Source: Flavobacterium sp. A45 (GTDB lineage: Bacteria; Bacteroidota; Bacteroidia; Flavobacteriales; Flavobacteriaceae). From it: DNA of 64,000 nt. The notes below the pieces were generated by a model. That model ran no database searches. It was not told where the DNA came from and saw only the letters and a list, made by a program, of their open reading frames with translations. The position numbers and the translations under genes were made by a program. The stretch covers positions 34,988 through 98,987 of the forward strand of contig NZ_MUNX01000093.1 of assembly GCF_002001005.1 (NCBI RefSeq). The letters are read 5' to 3'. Numbering within the stretch: position 1 is the stretch's first letter; every line of letters begins with the position of its first letter. This document shows positions 18,270-26,971 of the stretch, piece after piece.

Positions 18270-18582
18270 GAAAAGTTGTTTTGAAAATGAATGTCCTAGC
18301 CCAGATCAAAGTGGAAATCCTTTTCAAGAACTGCTGGATTAGTTCCTCAAAAATAGTCTTTTTTGTTGGGAGCAGAAAATGAAGCCTTTGTTTTGAAAGG
18401 GATTACAGCGAAAATGAATTGCTTTTTTAAACTTTGGTTTCTTATGTGTTTTGTGTGTTTGTGTAAAATAATTAATGTTTTGTTTGGTTTAATTGACTTT
18501 TGTTGAAGTTTTATTAATATTTAGTTCATTTTTAGTTAAAAATATGGAAGTTTCTTTGTGTTGAATTTAAATAAACAACCAA
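18270..18582. other. Intergenic region with repeat element B
   Basis: Divergent spacer between the propeller-like gene and the PhoX-like gene. It contains the ~120-bp element at 18296-18414. Beyond it there is AT-rich sequence; TTTCTTTG at 18551-18558 is one mismatch from the -7 box and could serve the PhoX-like gene. Confidence 0.6.
18296..18414. repeat. Structured intergenic element, family B (tagcccagat type)
   Basis: Begins TAGCCCAGATCAAAGTGGAAATCC and closes with GAAAGGGATTACAGCG. The arms TGGAAATCCTTTTCAA (18312-18327) and TTTGAAAGGGATTACA (18392-18407) pair imperfectly. An inner pair is GAACT/AGTTC (18328-18332, 18341-18345). I recall this type of element as common between genes in Flavobacterium, usually as a stem with a variable loop; the function is not known to me. 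Confidence 0.55.
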
Positions 18583-20037
18583 ATGAAAAAAATTATTCTA
18601 TCGATGCTAGCAGTTGCATCATTAGTATCATGTAACGATGATAAAAATGCAGAAGAAAATCCAATAAACAGCACCGTTTTGGCAGCCAATCAATCAGCAA
18701 CACCAGTTTTATTGAAAAAACATGCTGGTTTTGAGAAACTGGAATTGTTTTCTCTTATAACTTCAGACGATGTTTTGGCGGGAAGTCCAGGTTTTGTTTT
18801 TGGTGGTTCTGCAGATGGTTCAGGTTTGCTAAAAAATGAAGATAAGACATTTACGTTTTTAGTAAATCATGAAGATAATTTTGCGGTTTCTAGAGTAACA
18901 TTGGATAAAACATTTAAACCTGTAAAAGGAGAATATTTATTGAATTCAAAAGGAGGTACCTGGAGATTATGTGGCGCAACAATGGCTACTCCAGAGGAAC
19001 ATGGTTTTGGTCCAGTTTACCTGACTTCGGGAGAATCTGGGGAAGAGTCCCGCACGCATGCCTTAAATCCTTATGGTGATGTAGGAGCTGCAAGTGTTTC
19101 TAAAGAGTTGGCTAGTTTTGGGCGTTTAAGTGCCGAAAATGCATTGCCTTTGAGAAAAACCGCTTATAATGGCAAAACGGTGGTAGTTATAGGGGACGAT
19201 GATTCTGGTACCAATGGAGGGCAGGTATTTATGTATGTTGCTGATGAGCAAGGGGATCTTATTAATGGTTCCTTGTATATGATGAAAAGAAAGGATGGAA
19301 ATCAAAGAGAAAAAGACATGGTGACTGGGAATGATTATCCCGTTTCCTTTGTAAAAATTGATAATCATACTACTTTGACAGGTGCTCAAATAAATGGTAA
19401 AGTTAACACTTTGGCTGCTATTAAATTTGGAAGAGTTGAAGATCTGGATTATAGAAAAGGTACTGAAGCCGGTGAACGTGAAATCTATTTTAATGTTACA
19501 GGTCAAAACACAACCGGAGCAAATGCTGATGCTTCCAGAACAAAATACGGTAGGGTTTATAAATTGAGTTTGGATGCTACAAATCCATTGGCAGGGACTT
19601 TGCAAGTTATTCTGGATGGAGACGATCGCACTGGAATAGCTGGAAAATTTCAAAATCCGGATAACATTTGTGTTACAAAGAATTATGTATATGTACAAGA
19701 AGATGCCAATGGATATGGTGACGAAACACATGATGCTTATATTTATCAGTACAATATTGCCACCAAACAACTAAAAGTAGTTGTGGAATTAGACCATCGT
19801 CGTACAGCCACTGATGCAGCCAAATATAATGTTGGCGGAACTTCCAAATTTGGAGATTGGGAATATGGAGCTTTAATCGATGTTTCTGAGCAATTGGGAA
19901 TAGACGATACTTTCTTGTTGAGTGTACAGCCACATACTTGGACAGGTGACAAGTATAAAAATATTGACGGAGGAAATGGACGTCCAAATGAAAATCAAGC
20001 GAGCCAAATCGTTTTGATTAAAGGATTAGCTAGGTAA
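18583..20037 (+). CDS. PhoX-like (DUF839) beta-propeller lipoprotein
   Basis: 484 residues with a lipoprotein signal peptide (ASLVSCNDD, lipobox Cys17). The mature part follows the PhoX/DUF839 order: NHEDNF near residue 90, GVEDL-like GRVEDLDYRKG, EIYFNVTGQ, and the signature FQNPDNICVTKNYVYVQEDANG, then LLSVQPHTW. PhoX enzymes are calcium/iron phosphatases, so this is probably a periplasmic or surface phosphatase or phosphotriesterase-like protein; many DUF839 proteins remain untested. A cytochrome-peroxidase gene follows on the same strand, after a hairpin. Confidence 0.82.
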   Translation: MKKIILSMLAVASLVSCNDDKNAEENPINSTVLAANQSATPVLLKKHAGFEKLELFSLITSDDVLAGSPGFVFGGSADGSGLLKNEDKTFTFLVNHEDNFAVSRVTLDKTFKPVKGEYLLNSKGGTWRLCGATMATPEEHGFGPVYLTSGESGEESRTHALNPYGDVGAASVSKELASFGRLSAENALPLRKTAYNGKTVVVIGDDDSGTNGGQVFMYVADEQGDLINGSLYMMKRKDGNQREKDMVTGNDYPVSFVKIDNHTTLTGAQINGKVNTLAAIKFGRVEDLDYRKGTEAGEREIYFNVTGQNTTGANADASRTKYGRVYKLSLDATNPLAGTLQVILDGDDRTGIAGKFQNPDNICVTKNYVYVQEDANGYGDETHDAYIYQYNIATKQLKVVVELDHRRTATDAAKYNVGGTSKFGDWEYGALIDVSEQLGIDDTFLLSVQPHTWTGDKYKNIDGGNGRPNENQASQIVLIKGLAR

Positions 20038-20065
20038 TTGTTTTTTTTATTTTTTTTCAAAAGCT

Positions 20066-20096
20066 CACGGTTTCATTTTTGAAACCGTGGCTTCTG
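20066..20096 (+). terminator. Hairpin after the PhoX-like gene
   Basis: CACGGTTTC atttttt-like loop GAAACCGTG (20066-20074, 20081-20089), then a T-rich tract. Since the next gene begins at 20118, it may attenuate rather than fully stop transcription. Confidence 0.7.
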
Positions 20097-20117
20097 TTTT
20101 TATTATTACATTATTTT

Positions 20118-21881
20118 ATGAAAAATAGCCTCTCTCTTTTTATCTTTTTTTTCCTTTTTTCCTGTTCCAATTCTAAACCCAAAGCCGAGAAAATTAATGA
20201 TTTGTATAAGTCGGATTTGACTGTTTTGCAAAAAGAAGTGACCCAATTGAAACATCTGCTTGAAAAAGGTGGGACCCAAAAGCAATTGCAAAACCAATTT
20301 TTGAAAGCACATCAAAGTTATAAGCGAGTCGAGTCGATTTGTGAATATTATTTCCCGTCAGTTTCCAAAGCCATCAATGGTCCCGCTCTTGATGAGTATG
20401 AGTACAATGATGGGATTACCGTTCCTCCTGCTGGCCTTCAGGTGATTGAAGAATATTTTTTTCCGGTGTATGAGAAGAAATCCAAAAACGAAATTTTGAA
20501 AGAAATTGGGATTCTCAATGCCAATTTGTATCGTTTGGAAATGATTTCTAAAACCAATGAGCTAACCGATTCTTCTGTTTTTGATGCGATGCGTTTGGAA
20601 GTTTTTAGAATCATTACATTAGGAATTACTGGATTTGACTCACCAATTGCTCAAAATTCTTTGCCGGAAGTAAAAATTTCATTGGAAACTATCGAAAAGC
20701 AGTTGGCAATTTATGGGGAGAATAAACAAAATCTTGTGGCTCTAAAAATACTAAAAGAAGGAAAGGACTATTTGGATAAAAATTCGAAGTTTAATGAATT
20801 TGACCGAGCTTATTTTATAAAAAAGTATTTGAATCCTTTGAGTAAAGCGATTTATAAAACGCAAATGATTTTGAAAATCCCTTTTTTTGAGGAAAGCCGA
20901 GGATTGAAAGTCACAGCTCAGACATTATTTGACAGAAATGCTTTTGATGCCGAAGCTTTTTCAGGATTTCCAGACTATAAAACTACAAAGGAGAAAATTG
21001 AATTGGGCAAAATGTTATTTAACGACCCTGTTTTGTCGGGAAATAATACCCGTTCTTGTGCTTCTTGTCATCATTCGAATAAAGCTTTTACAGATGGTTT
21101 GGAGAAAGCGGTTTCATTGGATGGAAAACAAATGATAAAAAGGAATACGCCGACGCTGTCGAATATTGCTTTTCAGCGTAGTTTTTTTTATGATTCGAGA
21201 GTGAATTATCTCGAAGATCAGGCGATTGCGGTAATTACAAATGAGAATGAAATGCATGGTTCTTTGGAGAAATCTGCTTTGGATTTAAAAAAGAGTAAAA
21301 AATACACTGCTCATTTTGAGAAAGCATTTCCACAAAAAGAAATTACCGCTTTTGCCATCAAAAATGCTTTGGCATCCTACATTCGGTCTTTGAGTAATTA
21401 TGACTCCAAGTTTGATCGATATATGAGAGGGGAAGAGAAATTGAATTTTGATGAAATAGCCGGTTTTAATTTATTTGCTGGAAAAGCCAAATGTGCAACC
21501 TGTCATTTTATTCCTTTAACAAATGGCACGGTACCGCCTAATTTTGACAAATCAGAAAGTGAAGTTCTTGGAGTTCCCGGGAAAGACAAAAAGATAGATG
21601 GAGATTTAGGTAAATTTGATTTGACGAAAGCTGAAGTGAATCGTTATTCGTTCAAAACGCCTACAATTCGAAACATTGCATTAACCGCTCCATATATGCA
21701 TAATGGTGTTTTCAAAACTTTGGAAGAAGTAATAGACTTCTATGATGGTGGCGGTGGACAAGGATTGGGCTTTAATTTGTCAAATCAAACTTTGCCTACG
21801 GATAAATTAAATTTAACACCATTAGAAAAGAAACAGCTTATTACTTTCATGAAGACTTTAACAGATAAAAATCGGTATTAA
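20118..21881 (+). CDS. Di-haem cytochrome c peroxidase with imelysin-like N-terminal domain
   Basis: 587 residues from the ATG at 20118; a TTG at 20079 overlaps the preceding hairpin, so I reject it. A lipoprotein signal sequence (FFFLFSCSNSK) is followed by ~260 helical residues resembling imelysin/periplasmic lipoprotein domains (QFLKAHQSYKRVESICEYYFP, GPALDEYEYND). The MauG/CcpA peroxidase part follows: haem site 1 C314-x2-C317-H318 (CASCHHSNKAF) and haem site 2 C459-x2-C462-H463. The normal bacterial CcpA is about 330 residues, so this is a fusion. It probably reduces peroxide in the periplasm, or modifies a partner protein as MauG does. The PhoX-like gene upstream may be functionally linked. 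Confidence 0.85.
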   Translation: MKNSLSLFIFFFLFSCSNSKPKAEKINDLYKSDLTVLQKEVTQLKHLLEKGGTQKQLQNQFLKAHQSYKRVESICEYYFPSVSKAINGPALDEYEYNDGITVPPAGLQVIEEYFFPVYEKKSKNEILKEIGILNANLYRLEMISKTNELTDSSVFDAMRLEVFRIITLGITGFDSPIAQNSLPEVKISLETIEKQLAIYGENKQNLVALKILKEGKDYLDKNSKFNEFDRAYFIKKYLNPLSKAIYKTQMILKIPFFEESRGLKVTAQTLFDRNAFDAEAFSGFPDYKTTKEKIELGKMLFNDPVLSGNNTRSCASCHHSNKAFTDGLEKAVSLDGKQMIKRNTPTLSNIAFQRSFFYDSRVNYLEDQAIAVITNENEMHGSLEKSALDLKKSKKYTAHFEKAFPQKEITAFAIKNALASYIRSLSNYDSKFDRYMRGEEKLNFDEIAGFNLFAGKAKCATCHFIPLTNGTVPPNFDKSESEVLGVPGKDKKIDGDLGKFDLTKAEVNRYSFKTPTIRNIALTAPYMHNGVFKTLEEVIDFYDGGGGQGLGFNLSNQTLPTDKLNLTPLEKKQLITFMKTLTDKNRY

Positions 21882-21886
21882 ACAAA

Positions 21887-21919
21887 AAAAATGCTCTGAA
21901 TTTCAGAGCATTTTTTTTT
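21887..21919. terminator. Bidirectional terminator after the peroxidase gene
   Basis: ATGCTCTGAA (21891-21900) pairs with TTCAGAGCAT (21902-21911), flanked by A and T runs on both sides. It serves both convergent genes. Confidence 0.88.
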
Positions 21920-21933
21920 AGGAAATTGTTTTT

Positions 21934-22443
21934 TTACAAATCAAATCCATATGCTACACGTAACGCAATTTGATCAGTATCATAATCTGTATAAGCTTCA
22001 TAACGTAAACTTACATCAATATTTTTAGTAGCATATCCAACTCCAGGTGACCAGATATAAGTGTTTTGGTCATGACCGTTGGTTACAGCAAAACCACCAC
22101 CTACTTCTCCTAAAAGATAAAATTGATTTCCACCGATGAAAGCTTTAAAACCCGCTTTTACTGGAATAAAGCCTAAATCTTTTACATTTGGGTCAACGAA
22201 TAAATTAGTAAAACCTGTTGTAAGTGTTAGAGATGCTCTTGGTGCTAAATCATATTGAAGGCGAACATCTCCACCCAAAGACCAGTCGTAATCATTATTG
22301 TCTGTTGGTATTCCTCCGTTAAGACCAATTCCTAATCGGAATCCTTTGTCGAAGCTTTTTGTATCCTGAGCTTGTGAATTGTTTGCAAATAATAAGGCGA
22401 TTGTGAATGCTGATAACAATTTAATTTTTAATGTAGTTTTCAT
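21934..22443 (-). CDS. Small outer-membrane beta-barrel protein
   Basis: 169 residues with a signal peptide (ALLFANNSQAQ). The mature part is a run of amphipathic beta strands typical of the OmpA/OmpW-like 8-stranded barrel (FRLGIGLNGGIPT, LGGDVRLQYDLA, ASLTLTTGFTNLF, FYLLGEVGGGFAV) and ends on an aromatic-rich strand IALRVAYGFDL. Function probably porin-like or adhesive; nothing more specific is visible. A -7 box (TACTTTTG) reads on the minus strand at 22502-22509. Confidence 0.85.
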   Translation of the reverse strand: MKTTLKIKLLSAFTIALLFANNSQAQDTKSFDKGFRLGIGLNGGIPTDNNDYDWSLGGDVRLQYDLAPRASLTLTTGFTNLFVDPNVKDLGFIPVKAGFKAFIGGNQFYLLGEVGGGFAVTNGHDQNTYIWSPGVGYATKNIDVSLRYEAYTDYDTDQIALRVAYGFDL

Positions 22444-22501
22444 AATTGAAATTTGGTTTTACTAATTTTTGTTGCTTATTTTTTGTTTCAAAACAACTCT
22501 G

Positions 22502-22509
22502 CAAAAGTA
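22502..22509 (-). promoter_or_regulatory. -7 promoter box of the beta-barrel gene
   Basis: TACTTTTG on the minus strand, a perfect TAnnTTTG, about 55 bp before the ATG. Confidence 0.6.
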
Positions 22510-22615
22510 AGATTAGGATACGCTATGATTGTTATAGAATTATGGTCCGCAATTACATAATTACTTCATTTACGTAAAAAATATCTAATTAATGGGTGTT
22601 ATATTTTTAATAGTG

Positions 22616-22647
22616 TTGATGCAATTGAAAGCTTCTATTTATATTTG
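22616..22647 (+). promoter_or_regulatory. Promoter of the MATE gene
   Basis: TTG at 22616-22618, then 21 bp, then TATATTTG at 22640-22647. Both the -33 and -7 elements fit the Bacteroidota consensus; the leader would be about 15 nt. Confidence 0.7.
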
Positions 22648-22665
22648 CGGACTTAATAAATTAAA

Positions 22666-24048
22666 ATGAACCTTTCACAATACACTAAAGAATTCTCGTA
22701 TAATATAAAATTGGCTTATCCTGTTGTTCTCGGAATGTTAGGGCATACCTTGATAGGGATTGTAGATAATTATATGGTTGGTAATTTGGGCTCAACCGAG
22801 TTGGCAGCCGTGTCCTTGGGAAACAGTTTTATCTTTTTGGCAATGGCAATTGGGATTGGTTTTTCAACTGCAATAACGCCTTTGACTGCTGAAGCGAATG
22901 CTGAGAAAAATGATAAGAAGATTAGAACCACATTTCATCACGGTTTGTTGTTGTGCACCATTTTGGGAGTGTCATTGTTTATGTTAACAGTATTGTCCAA
23001 GCAATTGATGTATTTTATGAATCAGCCAGAAGCAGTTGTTATATTGGCGGCTCCTTACATTGATTGGGTAGCTTTTTCTTTAATCCCAGTTGTGATGTAT
23101 CAGGGTTATAAGCAATTTGCTGATGGATTGTCTTTGACTAAATATTCGATGTATTCGATTATTTTGACTAATGTCGTACATGTGTTTTTTAATTATGTGT
23201 TGATTTATGGGTTTTGGATTTTTCCAAAATTAGGTGTGACAGGAGCTGCTTTGGGAACAGTAATTTCTAGAATAATGATGGTGGTTTTTATGCATTATCT
23301 GATGAAGCATAATGTTGTTATGAAACAGTATTTCAAAAATTTCACCTTTAAAGAAATCAAAAAATCAATTATTAAAAAGATAGTTAATCTTGGAATTCCT
23401 TCGGCTATGCAAATGTTGTTTGAAGTGACTTTGTTTACAGCAGCAATTTGGCTTTCAGGGTCTTTAGGAAAAAATAGTCAGGCGGCGAATCAAATTGCGC
23501 TTATATTGGCTTCGTCAACGTTTATGGTGGCTATGGGCTTGAGCGTTACTGCCATGATTCGAGTGGGACATTCCAGGGGAGTGGCAGAATATAAAAACTT
23601 GATTACCGTAGCTCGATCTATTTTTTTATTGGCAGTAATTACAGAAGCATTTTTTGCATTGATATTTGTAGTTTTTCATAATTTCTTGCCACATTTATTT
23701 TTGAATATGCATGATCCAGCACAGGCTTTGGATAATAAAGAGATCATTATGATTACTTCTAAATTGTTGCTGATTGCAGCTATTTTTCAAATTTCGGATG
23801 GAATTCAAGTGGTTGTTTTGGGTGCTTTAAGAGGTTTACAGGACGTGAAAGTCCCAATGTATATTACCTTTGTGGCCTATTGGGTTGTTGGTTTTCCTAT
23901 TTCTTTTTATTTGGGAAAATATACCGACTTAAAAGCAGTTGGAGTTTGGATTGGTCTTTTGGCAGGACTAACAGCGGCAGCGGTGTTTTTGTATATTCGG
24001 TTTGCGCGTTTGACAAAAAAGTTGGTTCTTGAAAATTCCGAAAAATAA
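22666..24048 (+). CDS. MATE family efflux transporter
   Basis: 460 residues with twelve predicted membrane segments in two halves (segments at about 20-40, 50-70, 95-115 and so on). The start (YPVVLGMLGHTLIGIVDNYMVGNLGSTELAAVSLGNS) is the classic MATE helix 1-2 signature, with the partly conserved Asp in VDN. It belongs to the NorM/DinF-type multidrug group driven by sodium or protons; substrates are unknown. It is followed 68 bp later by an SPFH protein gene with no obvious terminator in between. Confidence 0.94.
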   Translation: MNLSQYTKEFSYNIKLAYPVVLGMLGHTLIGIVDNYMVGNLGSTELAAVSLGNSFIFLAMAIGIGFSTAITPLTAEANAEKNDKKIRTTFHHGLLLCTILGVSLFMLTVLSKQLMYFMNQPEAVVILAAPYIDWVAFSLIPVVMYQGYKQFADGLSLTKYSMYSIILTNVVHVFFNYVLIYGFWIFPKLGVTGAALGTVISRIMMVVFMHYLMKHNVVMKQYFKNFTFKEIKKSIIKKIVNLGIPSAMQMLFEVTLFTAAIWLSGSLGKNSQAANQIALILASSTFMVAMGLSVTAMIRVGHSRGVAEYKNLITVARSIFLLAVITEAFFALIFVVFHNFLPHLFLNMHDPAQALDNKEIIMITSKLLLIAAIFQISDGIQVVVLGALRGLQDVKVPMYITFVAYWVVGFPISFYLGKYTDLKAVGVWIGLLAGLTAAAVFLYIRFARLTKKLVLENSEK

Positions 24049-24116
24049 GTGTTTGTAAGAATGTAACTTATAATTGGTTTTAACGTATAATCACCGTACC
24101 AATTAAAAACTATAAA

Positions 24117-25025
24117 ATGATACTATTAATTATTCTTGGGGTAGTTCTACTGATTCTCGGATTTGCATTAAGCCATAATGTTAATCCGTTTTCGAAATTT
24201 GCCAGTGTATTGAGAATTATTGGATTTGTTCTAATTGCTTTGGGAATTTTTTCTTCCATGTTTAAGCAAATTGATGCGGGAAAAGTAGGAGTCAAGTCTC
24301 TTTATGGAAGTGTTCATACAGACATATTGGAAAGTGGTTTGCATATCATAAACCCGCTTTTGGATATTACAGAATTTGACATTCAAACACAAAATTACAC
24401 TATGTCTGCCATTCACGCTGAAGGAGCACAAGAAGGAGATGATGCCATTCGTGTTTTGTCGAATGATGGATTGGAAGTGGTTATTGATTTAACTGTTTTG
24501 TATCGAGTGGTGCCTACTGAGGCTCCTGTAATTTTCAAGAAAATTGGGGTTGATTATACTGATAAAATTGTTCGTCCTGTAACTCGTACGCGTATTCGTG
24601 ACAACGCAGTTTATTATGATGCCGTGGCTTTGTATTCGACTAAAAGAAATGAATTTCAGCAACGAATTTTCAAGAGTATTGAAACCGATTTTAAATTAAG
24701 GGGTTTGGTTTTGGAGCAGTTATTAATTCGTAATATCAATCTTCCAATATCGGTTAAAAAATCGATAGAAAGTAAGATCAATGCAGAGCAAGATGCTCAA
24801 AAAATGACATTCGTACTTCAAAAAGAAAAACAAGAAGCCGAACGTAAAAGAGTGGAAGCGCAAGGTATAGCCGATTATCAAAGAATTATTTCACTGGGAC
24901 TAACGGATAAACAATTGCAATACGAACAAATTAAAGCACAGAAAGAGCTGGCGGCTTCACCAAATTCCAAAATTATTTTTATGAATGGAAAAGGTAACGT
25001 ACCGGTTATTTTGTCGGATAAATAA
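24117..25025 (+). CDS. SPFH/prohibitin family protein
   Basis: 302 residues. There are two membrane segments at about 2-18 and 28-48. The SPFH (band 7) domain follows (residues ~50-225: GKVGVKSLYGSVHTDILESGLHIINPL, then ALYSTKRNEFQQRI). Residues ~225-275 are a charged coiled coil (EKQEAERKRVEAQGIADYQRI) and the tail is soluble. Prohibitin-like proteins form membrane-associated rings that scaffold proteases or proteins in lipid domains. The prohibitin subtype is suggested by IADYQRIIS. The gene is in a row with the MATE and small acidic genes, but the inverted repeat at 25031-25086 may separate them. Confidence 0.93.
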   Translation: MILLIILGVVLLILGFALSHNVNPFSKFASVLRIIGFVLIALGIFSSMFKQIDAGKVGVKSLYGSVHTDILESGLHIINPLLDITEFDIQTQNYTMSAIHAEGAQEGDDAIRVLSNDGLEVVIDLTVLYRVVPTEAPVIFKKIGVDYTDKIVRPVTRTRIRDNAVYYDAVALYSTKRNEFQQRIFKSIETDFKLRGLVLEQLLIRNINLPISVKKSIESKINAEQDAQKMTFVLQKEKQEAERKRVEAQGIADYQRIISLGLTDKQLQYEQIKAQKELAASPNSKIIFMNGKGNVPVILSDK

Positions 25026-25030
25026 TAACT

Positions 25031-25086
25031 GTTTGTTGTATATGGTTTGTTGTTTTGAATTGAACAATAAACCATAGACAACAAAC
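25031..25086. repeat. 24-bp imperfect inverted repeat
   Basis: GTTTGTTGTATATGGTTTGTTGTT (25031-25054) pairs with 25063-25086 with 22 of 24 matches and an 8-nt loop. AT-rich and without a long T tail; probably slows or processes transcription between the SPFH gene and the small gene. Confidence 0.7.
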
Positions 25087-25105
25087 CATAAACAATAAAT
25101 TAAAT

Positions 25106-25336
25106 ATGGAATTACCAAAATTTTTACTGGGTGATAATACCGATTTTCCTGATGATATCTTTATCATTCACATGGATTACCCACGTTTTATTATCAATTT
25201 GAAAGATGATGAAGTTGAATTCATGGAAGAAGCAGAAGATCTTGATGAAGCCGAATTGAATGCCGAAATGGAAGGACTTATTGTTCTTGCCAATGAATTT
25301 TATGATAGAGAAATGGAACGTTACGAGAAAGAATAA
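25106..25336 (+). CDS. Small acidic protein of unknown function
   Basis: 76 residues, strongly acidic in the second half (NLKDDEVEFMEEAEDLDEAELNAEMEG) and ending REMERYEKE. No signal peptide or membrane segment. The order FLLGDNTDFPDDIFIIHMDYPRFIINL at the start looks conserved in flavobacteria as an uncharacterised cytoplasmic protein, but I cannot name it. It ends directly against the convergent GT39 gene (no gap), so the stops share no spacer. Confidence 0.7.
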   Translation: MELPKFLLGDNTDFPDDIFIIHMDYPRFIINLKDDEVEFMEEAEDLDEAELNAEMEGLIVLANEFYDREMERYEKE

Positions 25337-26971
25337 TCATTTCTTTGTAACGATATAATATATTCTAGTCAATCGGTCATTATGTTTTTTTGAATCTGTT
25401 GGAACATGATTCAAATCAATATACGAAACCTTTTTTAGATTGTAATTCTGGAATTCTTTTTTAGAATTTATGAGATCTTTTTCCAAAGCCAATAGACCAA
25501 ATTTACTTTCAGAAGGTAAGTTTGGTTTCTTGGTTTTTTGATTTAATAGAATAGGCATACTAAAGCCATAATCCCATATAATTTCGGGTGTAAATGAGTT
25601 TAATTCGTAAGTTTTAACTCCTAGATTCTTTTCTGTTTGTCTAATTGCTTTTGCACTGGCGTAATCTGGATTTTTTAAAATGAGTTTTGTGAATGGTATT
25701 CCAAAAACAACTACGGCTACTTGTACGGCTATAACCGCATAGAATACTTTTGTGAAGTTTTTATTTCTAAGGTTTGTAAATAGCACATAAGCTATTACTA
25801 ATAAAGATAAACTCAAGCCAATTAGCCAAAATTCGAATCCTGCTAAATCATTTTTTATTTTTATAAAAATTCCAACTGGAATGATAACACAAATGATTCC
25901 GATAAGTCCGAAAGCAAAATAAATAATTCCTTTTTCCTTTTTTAAACTAATGTTTTTAAAATTGTTAATTAAGTATTCAATATAAAATCCAGTGTTCATA
26001 GCCATCGGAATTAAAACTGGCAATAAATATCTTGATTTTTTTTCGGGTACTATCGAAAGTAAAACCACAGAAGCTAACGTCCAGATTAATGTAAATTGAT
26101 AAGCTTTTAAATTGCTGACTCTGCTTTTTAAATACGGATAAATTAAAGCAATAAATGCAGGGACTGTCCAAATACCGCTTTGAGTAAAAAAGCTCCAATA
26201 ATAATAAAAAGGTCTGGTGTTATAATTGCCCCATCGGCTGCTTTCTATTTTGGTCACTTTTAAATAGGTTGCAGGATCTGCCCATTTTACAAACAGAGGC
26301 CAAGATAAACCAATGATTAGACCTATTGCAAGAATTAGGAAAAGGTATAGTTTTTTGTCTTTTAATTGAAATTTATAGGTGAATCCATAAGCAATTAAAA
26401 AAGGTAATAATAAGGCGTAAACCGAAATAGGTCCTTTACTTAAAAAGGAGAAACCGAAAAACAATCCTGCCATGACAGCATTAAAAAGAGGTTTCTTAGA
26501 GCCATTCAATAAATCCCATAAAAACAAGATGCAAACGACCATAAAACTGTGTGTGTACATGTCCCATTGGTTGTCTCTTCCTGCGAAATAAATATAAAAA
26601 GATGTAATTAAAATCAGTCCGTTATGGAAGCTTTGTATTTTGGATAAACCTATTTTTTGTGAAAATTTATAAATCCCAAATACAAGCAACAATGTAATTA
26701 ATGCAACAGGAATTCGCATTCCATAAATACTGTCAAATCCAAAAATAATTCCTGAAATGGCTGTCAACCAAGTTGGCAATGGTGGTTTTTCATATCGTGG
26801 CAAATCATTGATTGTGGTCAGTATCCAATGATTGTTATTTACCATTTCTCGGGCAGTAATAAAGTTTCGGGCTTCCATGATGTTTACTTCGATGACATCC
26901 AAATGTGGAAAAAGTATGAAAAAAGCTACAAAAAAAAGCCAGAAAGCGTAATTATGCGTTAATTTTGACAT
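25337..26971 (-). CDS. GT39 family glycosyltransferase (ArnT/PMT-like)
   Basis: 544 residues with about 11-12 membrane segments. The first extracytoplasmic loop carries the ArnT/PMT signature, E-x-ARNF...W....ND..RYEKPPLPTW, in which the acidic residue (E in VNIMEAR) is the family catalytic carboxylate. Such enzymes move a sugar from an undecaprenyl or dolichyl carrier onto lipid A or protein. The C-terminal ~120 residues are a soluble periplasmic domain. It is the last gene of a three-gene unit and overlaps the LAB_N gene by 20 bp. The acceptor cannot be stated. Confidence 0.9.
   Translation of the reverse strand: MSKLTHNYAFWLFFVAFFILFPHLDVIEVNIMEARNFITAREMVNNNHWILTTINDLPRYEKPPLPTWLTAISGIIFGFDSIYGMRIPVALITLLLVFGIYKFSQKIGLSKIQSFHNGLILITSFYIYFAGRDNQWDMYTHSFMVVCILFLWDLLNGSKKPLFNAVMAGLFFGFSFLSKGPISVYALLLPFLIAYGFTYKFQLKDKKLYLFLILAIGLIIGLSWPLFVKWADPATYLKVTKIESSRWGNYNTRPFYYYWSFFTQSGIWTVPAFIALIYPYLKSRVSNLKAYQFTLIWTLASVVLLSIVPEKKSRYLLPVLIPMAMNTGFYIEYLINNFKNISLKKEKGIIYFAFGLIGIICVIIPVGIFIKIKNDLAGFEFWLIGLSLSLLVIAYVLFTNLRNKNFTKVFYAVIAVQVAVVVFGIPFTKLILKNPDYASAKAIRQTEKNLGVKTYELNSFTPEIIWDYGFSMPILLNQKTKKPNLPSESKFGLLALEKDLINSKKEFQNYNLKKVSYIDLNHVPTDSKKHNDRLTRIYYIVTKK

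Noticed and set aside
18551..18558. TTTCTTTG as promoter box of the PhoX-like gene
   Set aside because: One mismatch from TAnnTTTG and no -33 element; kept only as a remark in the region entry.
19126..19770. 214-codon antisense frame inside the PhoX-like gene
   Set aside because: Shadow frame over a gene with lipobox and PhoX motifs; its own translation is Ile/Ser-rich without motifs.
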